A stretch of 64,000 nt of DNA from JAMXLG01 sp963765935 (GCA_963765935.1 CAVXXX010000001.1:434001-498000), one strand, 5' to 3'. Numbered from the stretch's first letter, positions 43,762 through 52,647 are shown. Numbers and translations are program-made. The notes: a model not told the origin generated them from the sequence alone.

Positions 43762-45546
43762 ATGATGGTGTTGGCACTCGACCTCTCCACCACCGAACGG
43801 TACGTACGCGCGATGCTGCGGCGTGCGCGTAACCTCGAACGGCTCTCGACGTTGCCGGTCGTCGCACCACTCTGCGCGGCGCTCGATGAGGAAAACGCGA
43901 TCGCAATGGTTCGAATGCTCGCCGAGTCCTCGTTCGGTTCCAATACAGGCGACCGTCACTTGTACGATCTCGTCCGTGCATGCGATCTCGATGCGACGAT
44001 GACACAAGACGGGCTCTCAAAGCAATACGGCCTATCGCGGAGGCAATTCTTCCGTCGACGGGCGCTCGCCGTACGCGCGATCGCGCATCGCGTGCGCGAA
44101 CTTCTCCGCGGCATCGACATTTCAGCGGAGCCCGCGCGCGGCGCCGACGTCCTGGTCGAAAACGCGCTCTCCGAGACCGAACCGGAATCGATTCTACGGA
44201 TCTATCCCGTTCTTGACACGCACACAAAGCAGCGCCACACCGCTGCGCTCTTTCACGCCCGCCTCGATTCGGGAGAATACATCCCGCTCGCGAGCGCGCT
44301 CGACGCGCCGCGCGAGCACCGCTCCGTCGCATTAGCGCTCGCCGCGCAGTCGCAAACGATCGCGGGCGAGGAGAATGAAGCTTCCGCTACGCTATCCGAA
44401 TTGCGCACCATGCTACGTGATCCCAGCGACGATGGCAGCGAGGTGCGGTTTGAACTCGAGTTCCTAAACTTCTTGCGTGCACGGATTCGAGGGCACGTGC
44501 ACGGAATGCGCGGCGCGGCCGAACAGATGCGGCGGCTCGCACCGCCGCGATCTCGCTTTGCGACGCGTGCCGAGCGTGCAATCGTCGAAACGGAGCTCAG
44601 CGAAGGACGAACCGAAGACGCGCGACGCGACACGCAAGCACTAGAATCGGTCGCGCTGCAGAACAGTGATTTGCGAAGCGTCGCATGGTGCCGCATGTTC
44701 GATGCGCTGGTCGGCCTTCGACTCGGCGCGATCGAAGATGCGCAAATGTCCGCGCTGCTCGCCGATGTTGCGCTCGCTCACGTGCATCCCGATGCGTCCA
44801 TTGCGCGAAGTTTGACCGGGGAAATCTCGTTGCGGACGCACCATACCTGGTCGGCGCAGGACATTATGGGTACGCGTCCGCGCTTCGCGTGGGACCGGAC
44901 GCTGATCTTAGTGTGGGTTGCGCGCCACTTCCTCGAAGAGCACGATCTCGAACGCGCGGAAGCGATTGCCGAAGAGGCCCTCACGATCGCGTCCGTTCGC
45001 GAATATAACGCGGTTGCGGGCCTCGCCGCAGCGACGCTCGGCGCGACGCTCGATGCGCGCGGCGCGAGCGACGCGGCGCAACGGTGGTATCGTCACGCGC
45101 TCTCCGTTTGTGCCGCAAACGGCAACGTGCTCGATGCGATGCACATGTTCGCAATTCCGAGTCTGCCGCAGCGCGAATTCGGCCCGTTTGAAAACATCGA
45201 TATGGTCGCAGCTGCGCTCGCCGAGCGCATCGACATCGGCTATCCGCTCGAAGTCGGCGGCGTACCCGGTTCTGATCCGGCGCTGCGCGCGTTCCTCGAA
45301 GCGCTGCTGCGCTTCGCGCGTGGCGAAGGAATGAGTATCTTGATGGCGGCTACTGCCGCATTCAAACAATCCGCTCCGCGGCGCTTCGCGCAATTCGTGC
45401 GCAGTGCTGCGGATATCACCGCCGTCGTTTTACTCGGCAGCACGATGGTGCTGCCCGAGAACGAACGGACCGAGTTCGCACACCAACTCCGGGCCGCGCT
45501 GCAGCTCTCCGGCATCGCCGAACCGTCGATGCCGCTCGCGAGATGA
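43762..45546 (+). CDS. HTH-like regulator with TPR-type helical repeats
   Basis: A 594-residue soluble protein. Residues about 75-110 contain a helix-turn-helix-like stretch (DGLSKQYGLSRRQFFRRRAL), while the rest is made of Ala- and Arg-rich helical hairpins resembling degenerate TPRs (AEAIAEEALTIASVREYN; GASDAAQRWYRHALSVCAAN). This recalls large ATP-independent transcription regulators, but no named family is certain. AAGGA lies seven bases before the ATG. It is divergent from the TonB receptor and its stop overlaps the next regulator (ATGA), so the two are co-translated. Confidence 0.6.
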   Translation: MMVLALDLSTTERYVRAMLRRARNLERLSTLPVVAPLCAALDEENAIAMVRMLAESSFGSNTGDRHLYDLVRACDLDATMTQDGLSKQYGLSRRQFFRRRALAVRAIAHRVRELLRGIDISAEPARGADVLVENALSETEPESILRIYPVLDTHTKQRHTAALFHARLDSGEYIPLASALDAPREHRSVALALAAQSQTIAGEENEASATLSELRTMLRDPSDDGSEVRFELEFLNFLRARIRGHVHGMRGAAEQMRRLAPPRSRFATRAERAIVETELSEGRTEDARRDTQALESVALQNSDLRSVAWCRMFDALVGLRLGAIEDAQMSALLADVALAHVHPDASIARSLTGEISLRTHHTWSAQDIMGTRPRFAWDRTLILVWVARHFLEEHDLERAEAIAEEALTIASVREYNAVAGLAAATLGATLDARGASDAAQRWYRHALSVCAANGNVLDAMHMFAIPSLPQREFGPFENIDMVAAALAERIDIGYPLEVGGVPGSDPALRAFLEALLRFARGEGMSILMAATAAFKQSAPRRFAQFVRSAADITAVVLLGSTMVLPENERTEFAHQLRAALQLSGIAEPSMPLAR

Positions 45547-46859
45547 ACCGCGAGTCCCCGGAAAACTATGGAACGGCGGCCGCGATGCACTACGCATTCG
45601 GCTCCTTCACGTATGATGCCAAACGCAGCAAGTTGCAATGTTATGGTGTCGACATCCCGCTCAAACCAAAAACGGGTGCGCTTCTTCACTACTTCCTCCA
45701 ACATCCGCACCGCGTCATCACGAAGTCGGAACTACTCGATACGCTCTGGCGCGATGAAGACGTGGTGGAAGCAAACCTCGCGCAACACGTTTTTCTTTTG
45801 CGTCAAGCGTTTGCAACGTACTCTCCCGGCGAAACCTTCATCGTCACGACGGCTCGCCAGGGCTATCGTTTTGCCGCTCCCGTTCAAACGGCGACCCACA
45901 AAGCGCCGACACGCGGTCCCTCGTGGAGATCCTATGTCGAAGGACGCTTTCTGATAGAATTCCGCACCACCGAATCGCTGCAACACGCGATTTCTGCGTT
46001 CGAAGCGACGCTTGCAGCCGATGAGAAACACGCAGGCGCGCTCGCCGGCATCGCACAAGCAAATCTCCTCGCTGCCGAGTTGCTGTTCGCCGAACCTTCA
46101 GCTGCATTCAGTCGTGCGCGAGCGGCAGCGCAGCGGGCGCTCGAACTGGATCCCGACAACGTCGAGGCTCACATAGCGCTCGGCGACGTTCACCTTTTTC
46201 ATGACTGGGACTTCGTAGCAGCTTACGAAGCGCTGGAACGCGGGACATGGCTCGATCCCGCAAACTCCTCGAGCCGGCTCGATAAAGCATGGTTCCTCGG
46301 CATCGTCGGAAACTATGAGGCCGCGACGTCCGAAATCGAATCGGTTCTTGCGCGCGAGCCGTTTTCGCTGCGAGCAATGACGACCTTAGCCGCCATTGCA
46401 ATGCTTCACGAAGACTTCACGACGCTGACCGATATGTCAGACGCGGTACTTTCACTCGACGCATCCCACGGCCTCATGCGCTACTATCTCATATGCGGCC
46501 TTGCGCTGTCTGGCCGTTGCCGCGAAGCAATCAACGTCTTCGAATCGGTACACGATGATCCGTACCGGCAACAAACCATTGCGATCGCAGCATTTGCTGC
46601 GGCGCGGTCGGGCATGCGCGCGCGCGCCGAAGAGCTTGTAACGGAACTGGAAGATCGCGGACGATGGGCATATGCTTCCCCGGTGAACCGCGCAGTCGCC
46701 TTCGTCGGCCTGAACGACTTCGATCGCGCGCGCGAGCTTCTGCGCTCGGGCATCGAGAGCCGCGATCCCTGGAGCGTCTTTATTCTCCGGCATCCCGCGT
46801 TTAAGGAGATCCCTCGCATTGACGAACTCCGTCACACGATCGGCCCGCACAAACGTTAG
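45543..46859 (+). CDS. Winged-helix (OmpR/CadC-type) regulator with TPR domain
   Basis: A 438-residue protein. The N-terminal 110 residues form a Trans_reg_C winged helix (FGSFTYDAKRSKL, KTGALLHYFLQHPHRVITKS, and VFLLRQAF then TARQGYRFAAPV). TPR-like units follow (AAAQRALELDPDNVEAHIAL). No transmembrane segment separates them, so unlike CadC it is cytoplasmic. The ATG at 45543 overlaps the preceding stop; an internal ATG 14 codons on (MHYAFGSF) is equally family-like. Regulation of the neighbouring receptor or transport genes is inferred only from position. Confidence 0.8.
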   Translation: MNRESPENYGTAAAMHYAFGSFTYDAKRSKLQCYGVDIPLKPKTGALLHYFLQHPHRVITKSELLDTLWRDEDVVEANLAQHVFLLRQAFATYSPGETFIVTTARQGYRFAAPVQTATHKAPTRGPSWRSYVEGRFLIEFRTTESLQHAISAFEATLAADEKHAGALAGIAQANLLAAELLFAEPSAAFSRARAAAQRALELDPDNVEAHIALGDVHLFHDWDFVAAYEALERGTWLDPANSSSRLDKAWFLGIVGNYEAATSEIESVLAREPFSLRAMTTLAAIAMLHEDFTTLTDMSDAVLSLDASHGLMRYYLICGLALSGRCREAINVFESVHDDPYRQQTIAIAAFAAARSGMRARAEELVTELEDRGRWAYASPVNRAVAFVGLNDFDRARELLRSGIESRDPWSVFILRHPAFKEIPRIDELRHTIGPHKR

Positions 46860-47029
46860 AGCCCGCGCCGGACGCAACCGGTCCCATCAACAAATATTAT
46901 CGCTGCCAACGTTTGCACGCGTGGCCGGTAATCGAATCACACGCATACAACGGTCCAGCATCGACTTGATAGCCCTCGGTCGATAGAGAAGCGAGCACAG
47001 TCCTCCACAACCAGTGCTTGCTTCTTCGT
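46860..47029. other. Convergent gap, nothing identified
   Basis: A 170-base gap between the convergent winged-helix regulator and tonB. I see no stem with a T run, no repeat and no convincing small gene. Confidence 0.4.
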
Positions 47030-47713
47030 TTAATTGGGTTCGAAGATCGCGCGGAAAATGTAGGTGCCGCCGACTGGACGGCAATTCACATAATCCGGTG
47101 CGTAGTCCGACGTCTGTGCGGCATGAAGCGCTGCAGCATCGAGTGCTGCGTTCCCCGACGATTTTGATACGACGGTAGAGACGACCGCTCCGCTATCGGA
47201 AAGCGTGACCGCGACGAGGACCGTGCCATAGATTTGATCCTTTGCGGCGGAATCGGGATAGACCGGATCGACGGCTTGAATGACGTGCGCGGGAACATTC
47301 GGATTCGCGCACGCCGCACCCGAACCGTTACCGCGCGTACCCGAACCACTGCCTTGCGAATTGCCGTTCGCGCCCGGTGCGCCGTTTTCCGATCCGCGCG
47401 GCGGCGCAACATAGCGGCGTTCGGTTCGCATCTTCGGTTTCATCGCCGTCGCCTTGGGGACGTTGAGCCGCAGCGGAGGCGCGGCTTTGGATTCGTGTGG
47501 TGTCGCGCTCGGACGCGGCGTTGCAACGGGCTTCGGCGTCGGACGCGGCGTGGGTTTCGGTGTTGCGGTTGCGATCGTCACCGTATGCACGTGGGCAACG
47601 ATCAACCGCTCCGGTTGTTCCACGCGCGGCGGCCGGTAAGAAGCAACGATGGCGCCGACGATGAGGTGAACGAACAGCGAGAACGCAAGACCCCAGAGGA
47701 AGATCTTACGCAC
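47030..47713 (-). CDS. tonB: TonB energy-transducing protein
   Basis: A 227-residue TonB. One N-terminal membrane segment (FLWGLAFSLFVHLIVGAIVA, with the His typical of TonB) is followed by a Pro/Lys/Thr-rich periplasmic spacer (PKPTPRPTPKPVATPRP), a Gly/Ser/Asn stretch and a C-terminal domain (HVIQAVDPVYPDSAAKDQIY, GTVLVAVTLSDSGAV, then GNAALDAAALHAAQTSDY). It carries proton-motive energy from ExbB to outer-membrane receptors. It lies four bases after exbB. Confidence 0.9.
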   Translation of the reverse strand: MRKIFLWGLAFSLFVHLIVGAIVASYRPPRVEQPERLIVAHVHTVTIATATPKPTPRPTPKPVATPRPSATPHESKAAPPLRLNVPKATAMKPKMRTERRYVAPPRGSENGAPGANGNSQGSGSGTRGNGSGAACANPNVPAHVIQAVDPVYPDSAAKDQIYGTVLVAVTLSDSGAVVSTVVSKSSGNAALDAAALHAAQTSDYAPDYVNCRPVGGTYIFRAIFEPN

Positions 47714-47717
47714 GCCG

Positions 47718-48356
47718 TTAGCCGCTTACGACCCGCTGACGGCGCGAGAGAAGATCCGCGAGCTCCTCCGCGGCCCAGATCGCATCTTCCCGATAGACGC
47801 GATTTTGATTCTTGAAGAAATTGAAGAAAATGACGGCGGTAACAGCAACGAACAAGCCCGCCGCCGTGGTAATGAGCGCTTCACTTACGCCTGCAGCTAC
47901 AATAGCCGGGCTCGAATTTCCGCGCAACGCGATATCGTCGAAGGCCCGAATGATCCCGAGCACGGTTCCGAAGAGCCCAATGAACGGTGCAATGACGGCG
48001 ATCGTGCCGATGACGGCGAGGTTCTGCTCGAACGGACGAAGATACTTGCGCAGCGCAACGGCGAGCGCATCGTTCAGTTCCGACTTTGTCGCCGGTTCTC
48101 GTTCGAGGCCGGCTTTCAAGATCCGTGAGAGCGCCGTCTGCTTTCGGTCGCATTCCGCGATTGCCGCACGTATGTCGCCCGTTTCAAGCCGCGCTTTGAT
48201 GGCGTCGACGAGCTGCTCCGCGTCGGCCCGCTGGCGAACGAGAAAGACGACGCGTTCGAAAATAATCGCCACGACGAGAATCGAGCACGCTAGCAATGCT
48301 AGCATCGCCGGGCCGCCGCGAACGAGAAAGGCTATGAAGGCGTTGAGAAGTTGCAT
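47718..48356 (-). CDS. exbB: ExbB/TolQ-type proton channel protein
   Basis: A 212-residue MotA/TolQ/ExbB family protein. It has three membrane segments: about 17-35 (MLALLACSILVVAIIFERVV), about 113-135 (IGTIAVIAPFIGLFGTVLGI, the family signature) and about 152-175 (EALITTAAGLFVAVTAVIFF). ExbB normally works with ExbD, which supplies the proton-carrying Asp; no exbD is in the window although tonB follows at once. ExbB is preferred over TolQ because of that TonB partner. Confidence 0.9.
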   Translation of the reverse strand: MQLLNAFIAFLVRGGPAMLALLACSILVVAIIFERVVFLVRQRADAEQLVDAIKARLETGDIRAAIAECDRKQTALSRILKAGLEREPATKSELNDALAVALRKYLRPFEQNLAVIGTIAVIAPFIGLFGTVLGIIRAFDDIALRGNSSPAIVAAGVSEALITTAAGLFVAVTAVIFFNFFKNQNRVYREDAIWAAEELADLLSRRQRVVSG

Positions 48357-48401
48357 GTCGTTAGCGTAGCCTGCAAGGGCGAAGCAGCGAGGAACAGACC
48401 T

Positions 48402-48840
48402 TCACAATTCGTTCTCGATGCGCCGAAAACCGCTGCCTTGCTTGCCAGGCTGAAAGTTTTCAAAGCCGCGCGATCGTTGAGCGCGTTTGGCGACCAACTC
48501 GGCGACATATGCCGGCATTTGCGTGTTGACTTGGTCGGCCAGATCGATGAAGCGAGCGATAAAGCCTTGCTGTTCAGCCTTCCACGAAAGATAGAGTGGA
48601 TCGAGCGGAATGCAATGCCCGCCGACGCCCGGTCCGGGCGTAAACGCCATGAACCCGAACGGCTTTGTTGTAGCCGCATCGATCACTTCGTTCGTATCGA
48701 CGTCCACATGATCGCAGAGCATGGCGAACTCGTTGATCAGTGCGATTTTGACGAGGCGGAACGTGTTTTCCAGCAGCTTCACGGTTTCGGCGACGCGCCG
48801 CGTACGATACGTCGTGCACGGAAACGACCGCTGCTGCGTA
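48402..48840 (-). pseudogene. Internal remnant of a nucleotide-sugar 6-dehydrogenase
   Basis: The fragment RVAETVKLLENTFRLVKIAL to CIPLDPLYLSWKAEQQGFIA is the central part of a UDP-N-acetyl-glucosamine/mannosamine 6-dehydrogenase, including the substrate-domain GFMAFTPGPGVGGHCIPLDP. The Rossmann N-terminus with the NAD site is absent, because at about 48840 the sequence becomes a different gene on the other strand. The C-terminal third is scrambled by a frame change near 48490 and ends before exbB. About 140 of roughly 430 residues remain, so it cannot be functional. Confidence 0.8.
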
Positions 48841-49543
48841 CAGGCAGTTGACGTAAATAGCCGCAAGGTCGCGTGGAACTTTCCAATGCCTTACTCCGCT
48901 CAAGGCGAAGCATTGACGACAAGTAACGGCCTTGTCTTTACCACGGATCTCAGCGGGCGCGTCTATGCGCTCGACGCAAAGACCGGAAAAGAATTGTGGC
49001 ATGATGATGCCGGCGCTTCGGTTGCCGCTCCGCTCGCGGCGTATCAGGCGTCGGATGGAGACGAATACGTCATCGTCATGGCGGGCGAAGCGGGGAACCA
49101 GCAGACACCCAATCTGCCAAAGCTAGGAAAAGCGCGCGTCGTTGCATACCGCTTGAACGCCACGCAAACTACGCAAAACGATACGACCGGACAAACCGTT
49201 CCCGCCACCGTACACACTACAGCAAGTTTCACAAGGACAAGGTCTGTATCAAGCCCACTGCGCTTCATGTCGCGGAGCAAATTTGCAGGGTGTTTCGGCG
49301 CCTGCGCTCGACGGACCGGCCCTTGCGCGTTCGCATTTGAACGTCTCTCAGATGTACGATATCGTCCGGCTTCAAATGCCGCTCAGCGCTCCCGGCTCGC
49401 TCTCTCAAGACAACTACGCGGCCATTATGGCGTACCTTCTCAAGCGCGAGTGCGTACCGCGTGCCGCCGGAAATCAACCCTTCCCAAGTACGAACGTGCC
49501 GGCGCTCGCGAAAACGACCGTCGGAGGGCAGATTTGCCAGTAA
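48836..49543 (+). pseudogene. 3' remnant of a PQQ-dependent dehydrogenase with C-terminal cytochrome c domain
   Basis: From AVDVNSRKVAWNFPMPYSAQ through GLVFTTDLSGRVYALDAKTG to GDEYVIVMAGEAG it matches the last propeller blades of quinoprotein alcohol dehydrogenases. A cytochrome c tail follows (LYQAHCASC, MYDIVRLQMPLSAPGS, YAAIMAYLL). The N-terminal two thirds are missing at the head-to-head junction. One surplus base near 49213 separates the two domains' frames. The haem motif reads CASCR instead of CASCH (CGC for CAC at 49271-49273), so haem ligation would fail. These three defects together indicate a dead fragment. Confidence 0.78.
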
Positions 49544-49565
49544 CCGTGTAGAAAGCACGCGGTCG

Positions 49566-50372
49566 ATGAAACCGAATGCAGTGTACGTCGGCAGGGACCG
49601 CGTGCTTCTCCGAACCGCGAACGGCTACAAAATGTTCGTCGATGCGCGCGACGTCTCGATTGCGCCGCATTTAATCGTGGACGGCGCGTTCGAAGAATAC
49701 ACCGACGCCGTGCTGCGTTCGGTCATTAAACCGGGAATGCACATCCTGGAAATCGGCGCCAACGTCGGCGTCTTCTCACTGTTGATGGCTCATCGCACGG
49801 GACCGTCGGGATCCGTGCTCTCATTCGAATGCGACCCGGATCTCGCGCAAATCGTGCGCGACAATCTCGAGATCAACGGACTGGCACACATCGGAACGGT
49901 GGACGAACGCGCGGTGAGCGACAAGGTCGGCACGCTTCGTTTCTTCAGCGCGGTGCGTCACCGCGGAAACGGAACGCTCGTCGAAGGCCTCGAGCAAATC
50001 CCGCGTATGTCGTTCGAGCGCCGCGAGATCGAAGTCCAAAGCACGACGATCGACGAAATTCTCAAAGCGCGCAACGGCTCATTCGACCTCGTGAAGATCG
50101 ATGCCGAAGGCGCCGAAACCGCGATCTTTCGCGGCGGCACATCGCTCTTCGCCGATCGTGGCCGTCCCTTGCGCATCATCGTAGAATTCGCACCGCAATT
50201 CATCTCAAGCGCCGGCGACGACCCCGCGACGTACCTCGACCAATGGGAATCCTACGGTTTCACCATCCAACGAATCGACGAACGCCGCAAGAAAGCCGTA
50301 CTCGTCTCGCGCGACACCCTACTCGCAACCCACATCTCCGACATCCTACTAACGCGCGCAGTGTCAGGATGA
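49566..50372 (+). CDS. FkbM-family methyltransferase
   Basis: A 268-residue SAM-dependent O-methyltransferase. The SAM-binding motif is ILEIGANVGVFSLLMA, followed by VLSFECDPDLAQIVRDNLEI, ERAVSDKVGTLRFF and DLVKIDAEGAE (the FkbM LKIDVEG motif). It usually methylates sugars or polyketides. The ATG at 49566 gives the expected N-terminus; a longer frame to 49461 lies over the PQQ remnant. The last codons and stop overlap the direct repeat beginning at 50364. A surface-polysaccharide role would suit the sugar genes elsewhere in the window. Confidence 0.85.
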   Translation: MKPNAVYVGRDRVLLRTANGYKMFVDARDVSIAPHLIVDGAFEEYTDAVLRSVIKPGMHILEIGANVGVFSLLMAHRTGPSGSVLSFECDPDLAQIVRDNLEINGLAHIGTVDERAVSDKVGTLRFFSAVRHRGNGTLVEGLEQIPRMSFERREIEVQSTTIDEILKARNGSFDLVKIDAEGAETAIFRGGTSLFADRGRPLRIIVEFAPQFISSAGDDPATYLDQWESYGFTIQRIDERRKKAVLVSRDTLLATHISDILLTRAVSG

Positions 50373-50497
50373 CAAGGGGAGGTTACGTCGCTTGTCATCA
50401 CGAGCGGAACGTAGTGGAGTCGAAGGATCGCTACGGAGCATTGAATTGAGACGATCCTTCGACAAGCTCAGGATGACAAGTCCGAGGTTACGTCGCT
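50364..50497. repeat. Palindromic repeat element flanked by a 29-30 base direct repeat
   Basis: The core 50394-50477 has inverted ends: GTCATCACGAGC...GTCGAAGGATCG against CGATCCTTCGAC...GCTCAGGATGAC, so it can fold as one long imperfect hairpin. It is flanked by near-identical copies of TCAGGATGACAAG plus GAGGTTACGTCGCT at 50364-50392 and 50468-50497. The first copy contains the fkbM stop and the second the gnd stop. A half copy lies at 22366-22387. This resembles REP/BIME elements, which are mobilised by RAYT proteins; no such gene is in view. Confidence 0.8.
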
Positions 50498-51504
50498 GCC
50501 TTCTCTACGTGGCCGCCGAATTGGAAGCGCATTGCCGAGAGGATTCGATTCTGGAACTCGGCTTCGCCGCGTGATGCAAAGCGTTCGTATAAAGCAGCGG
50601 TGAGCACCGGAGCGGGAACGGCTTCGTCGATTGCGGCTTTAATCGTCCAGCGCCCCTCGCCCGAGTCGGAGACGCGTCCGGCGAATTCACTCAAGTCCGG
50701 ATCTTTCACAAAAGAAGCGGCAGTGAGATCGAGCAGCCACGATGCAATGACGGAGCCGCGCCGCCAAACTTCGGTGACGTCCGTGAGATCGATGTCGTAT
50801 TGATAGTGTTCGGGATCGCGCAACGGCGTCGTTTCCGCGTCCGCCGCGTGCGTCTGCTTTCCGATGTTCGCGCCTTTGAGAATGCCCAAGCCTTCGGCGT
50901 ACGCAGCCATGATGCCGTACTCAATGCCGTTGTGAATCATCTTCACGAAGTGCCCGGCACCGCTTGGACCGCAATGTAGGTAGCCGTCTTCGGCTGTTCC
51001 CTTCTGTTCCGGTCGGCCGGGCGTACGATCGATCGAGCCACGTCCGGGCGCGAGCGCCTTGAAGACAGGATCGAGGTATGCAACAGCGTCGTCCGGACCG
51101 CCGATCATCATGCAATACCCGCGTTCGAGGCCCCATACGCCGCCGCTCGTTCCGACGTCGATATATGCAATGCCCTTGGGCGTGAGTTCGCGCGAACGCG
51201 CGATATCATCGATGTAATACGAATTGCCGCCGTCGACGAGAATGTCGTTCCTCGCGAGCAGCGGTGACAGTTCCGCGACACATTCCGGAACAACGGCGGC
51301 GGGCAACATCATCCACACCGCGCGACGCTTGTTCAACTTAGCAACGAGTTCTTCGAGTGAGAAAGCGCCGATTGCGCCTTCTGAAGCAAGTTGACGAACG
51401 TTATCAGCACTTCGATCGTAAACGACGCACTCGTGTCCCGCGCGGATGAGGCGGCGTACCATATTTGCGCCCATGCGCCCGAGTCCGATCATCCCCAGTT
51501 GCAT
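50488..51504 (-). CDS. gnd: 6-phosphogluconate dehydrogenase, decarboxylating (short form)
   Basis: Oxidises 6-phosphogluconate to ribulose-5-phosphate. The 338 residues fit the short Gnd-like type (about 300-340) rather than the 470-residue type. It has the GLGRMGANMVRRL nucleotide loop, ILVDGGNSYYIDDIARS, the substrate motif YIDVGTSGGVWGLERGYCMM and the catalytic KMIHNGIEYGIM. An AGGAGAG lies upstream of the ATG. NAD preference is typical of this type, but not proven here. Confidence 0.93.
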   Translation of the reverse strand: MQLGMIGLGRMGANMVRRLIRAGHECVVYDRSADNVRQLASEGAIGAFSLEELVAKLNKRRAVWMMLPAAVVPECVAELSPLLARNDILVDGGNSYYIDDIARSRELTPKGIAYIDVGTSGGVWGLERGYCMMIGGPDDAVAYLDPVFKALAPGRGSIDRTPGRPEQKGTAEDGYLHCGPSGAGHFVKMIHNGIEYGIMAAYAEGLGILKGANIGKQTHAADAETTPLRDPEHYQYDIDLTDVTEVWRRGSVIASWLLDLTAASFVKDPDLSEFAGRVSDSGEGRWTIKAAIDEAVPAPVLTAALYERFASRGEAEFQNRILSAMRFQFGGHVEKAAT

Positions 51505-51622
51505 CGTGCAAGACTCTCCTCTTGTTTGGGAAGGCCAGGGTAGTTCGTCGCTTTTTTACATGCTCCCGGGAATACTACAGAGGGCCGCGCCCTCGGGCAC
51601 GGGAACCCGTCGCTCGGCATAC

Positions 51623-52624
51623 ATGATGGATAACGAAGAGCTTAAAGAGGACCACCCAGCCCCACTCGTTCCGCAGCCCGAAGCACCGCTCGCGGAATCT
51701 GCGCCGGCGCCGCTCGAACTGCCCCCGGAACCGCAAGCTGCATCGGAGGAAACGCCGGCAGCGGAAGCGACCGCGCAGAGCGCACAACAAGCGCAGGCTG
51801 CTGAAGGGAGAAAGCGCGCGCAAGAAACGTGGGCGCGCATTTCGGGTGCGAAAGAAACCGGCGAAACGATCGCCGCGAAGGTCAAATCCGAAATCAAGGG
51901 CGGGTTGTTACTCGACGTCGAGGGATATCGCGCATTTCTTCCGGCCTCGCAAACGCGCGTGCCGAAAGGTGAATCGCTCGCATCGCTCGTCGGTAAAGAT
52001 GTGCCGGTGAAAGTGATCGATGTCGATCAAAAGCGCAAGCGTTTGGTCGTGTCGCATCGCCGCGCGGCCGAAGCAGAGCGCCGCGCCGCGCGTCAATCGC
52101 TGCTCGCGTCGCTGCATGTCGGTGAAGAGCGTCGCGCAACCGTGGTCCGCATCGCGGATTTCGGCGCATTCGTCGATCTTGGCGGGGTCGATGCGCTCGT
52201 GCCGATCGGGGAACTCGCATTCGAACGTTTAGAGAAGCCGACCGACGCCGTCAATATCGGTGATTCGTTTCAAGTCAAAGTGCTGCGTATTGATGAAGGC
52301 GGAAAGAAGATCGCCGTTTCGCGTAAGGCGGCGCTGCCCGATCCTTGGCGCGATCATTCGAATGTGCTCAAACACGGTACGGTCACCGAAGGGCATGTTG
52401 TGGCGAAGGAGCCGCGCCTGCAAGTCGAAATCGCACCCGGCGTTATCGGGAGTATCTCCGATCGCGAAGCCAATCCCGAAGAGTATGAAATCGGCGAGGC
52501 GATTGAAGTAACGGTCCGTTCCGTCGATTATCGCAACCGGCGAATTCGCTTGAGCACAACCCACTCGGCGAGCGCGTTTTCGTCAACGTCGTTCGCGCCG
52601 CTCGGCAAAGAACTCGGCGGTTAA
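51623..52624 (+). CDS. S1-domain RNA-binding protein (RpsA-like)
   Basis: A 333-residue protein. An acidic, Ala/Pro/Glu-rich N-terminus (about 1-75) is followed by three S1 OB folds: about 85-155 (KGGLLLDVEGYRAFLPASQT), about 165-240 (VVRIADFGAFVDLGGVDALV, the best conserved) and about 250-325. Ribosomal protein S1 has four to six such domains, so this is a short S1 homolog that may serve the same role in initiation or as a separate RNA-binding factor. The ATG at 51623 is the first of two adjacent ATGs; no strong Shine-Dalgarno sequence is visible. A strong terminator follows. Confidence 0.82.
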   Translation: MMDNEELKEDHPAPLVPQPEAPLAESAPAPLELPPEPQAASEETPAAEATAQSAQQAQAAEGRKRAQETWARISGAKETGETIAAKVKSEIKGGLLLDVEGYRAFLPASQTRVPKGESLASLVGKDVPVKVIDVDQKRKRLVVSHRRAAEAERRAARQSLLASLHVGEERRATVVRIADFGAFVDLGGVDALVPIGELAFERLEKPTDAVNIGDSFQVKVLRIDEGGKKIAVSRKAALPDPWRDHSNVLKHGTVTEGHVVAKEPRLQVEIAPGVIGSISDREANPEEYEIGEAIEVTVRSVDYRNRRIRLSTTHSASAFSSTSFAPLGKELGG

Positions 52625-52647
52625 GGCGCCACTGCCGCAGTAACGTC

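Noticed and set aside
50364..50497. CRISPR array
   Set aside because: There are only two direct copies, they overlap gene ends and flank a palindrome, and there is no regular repeat-spacer series.
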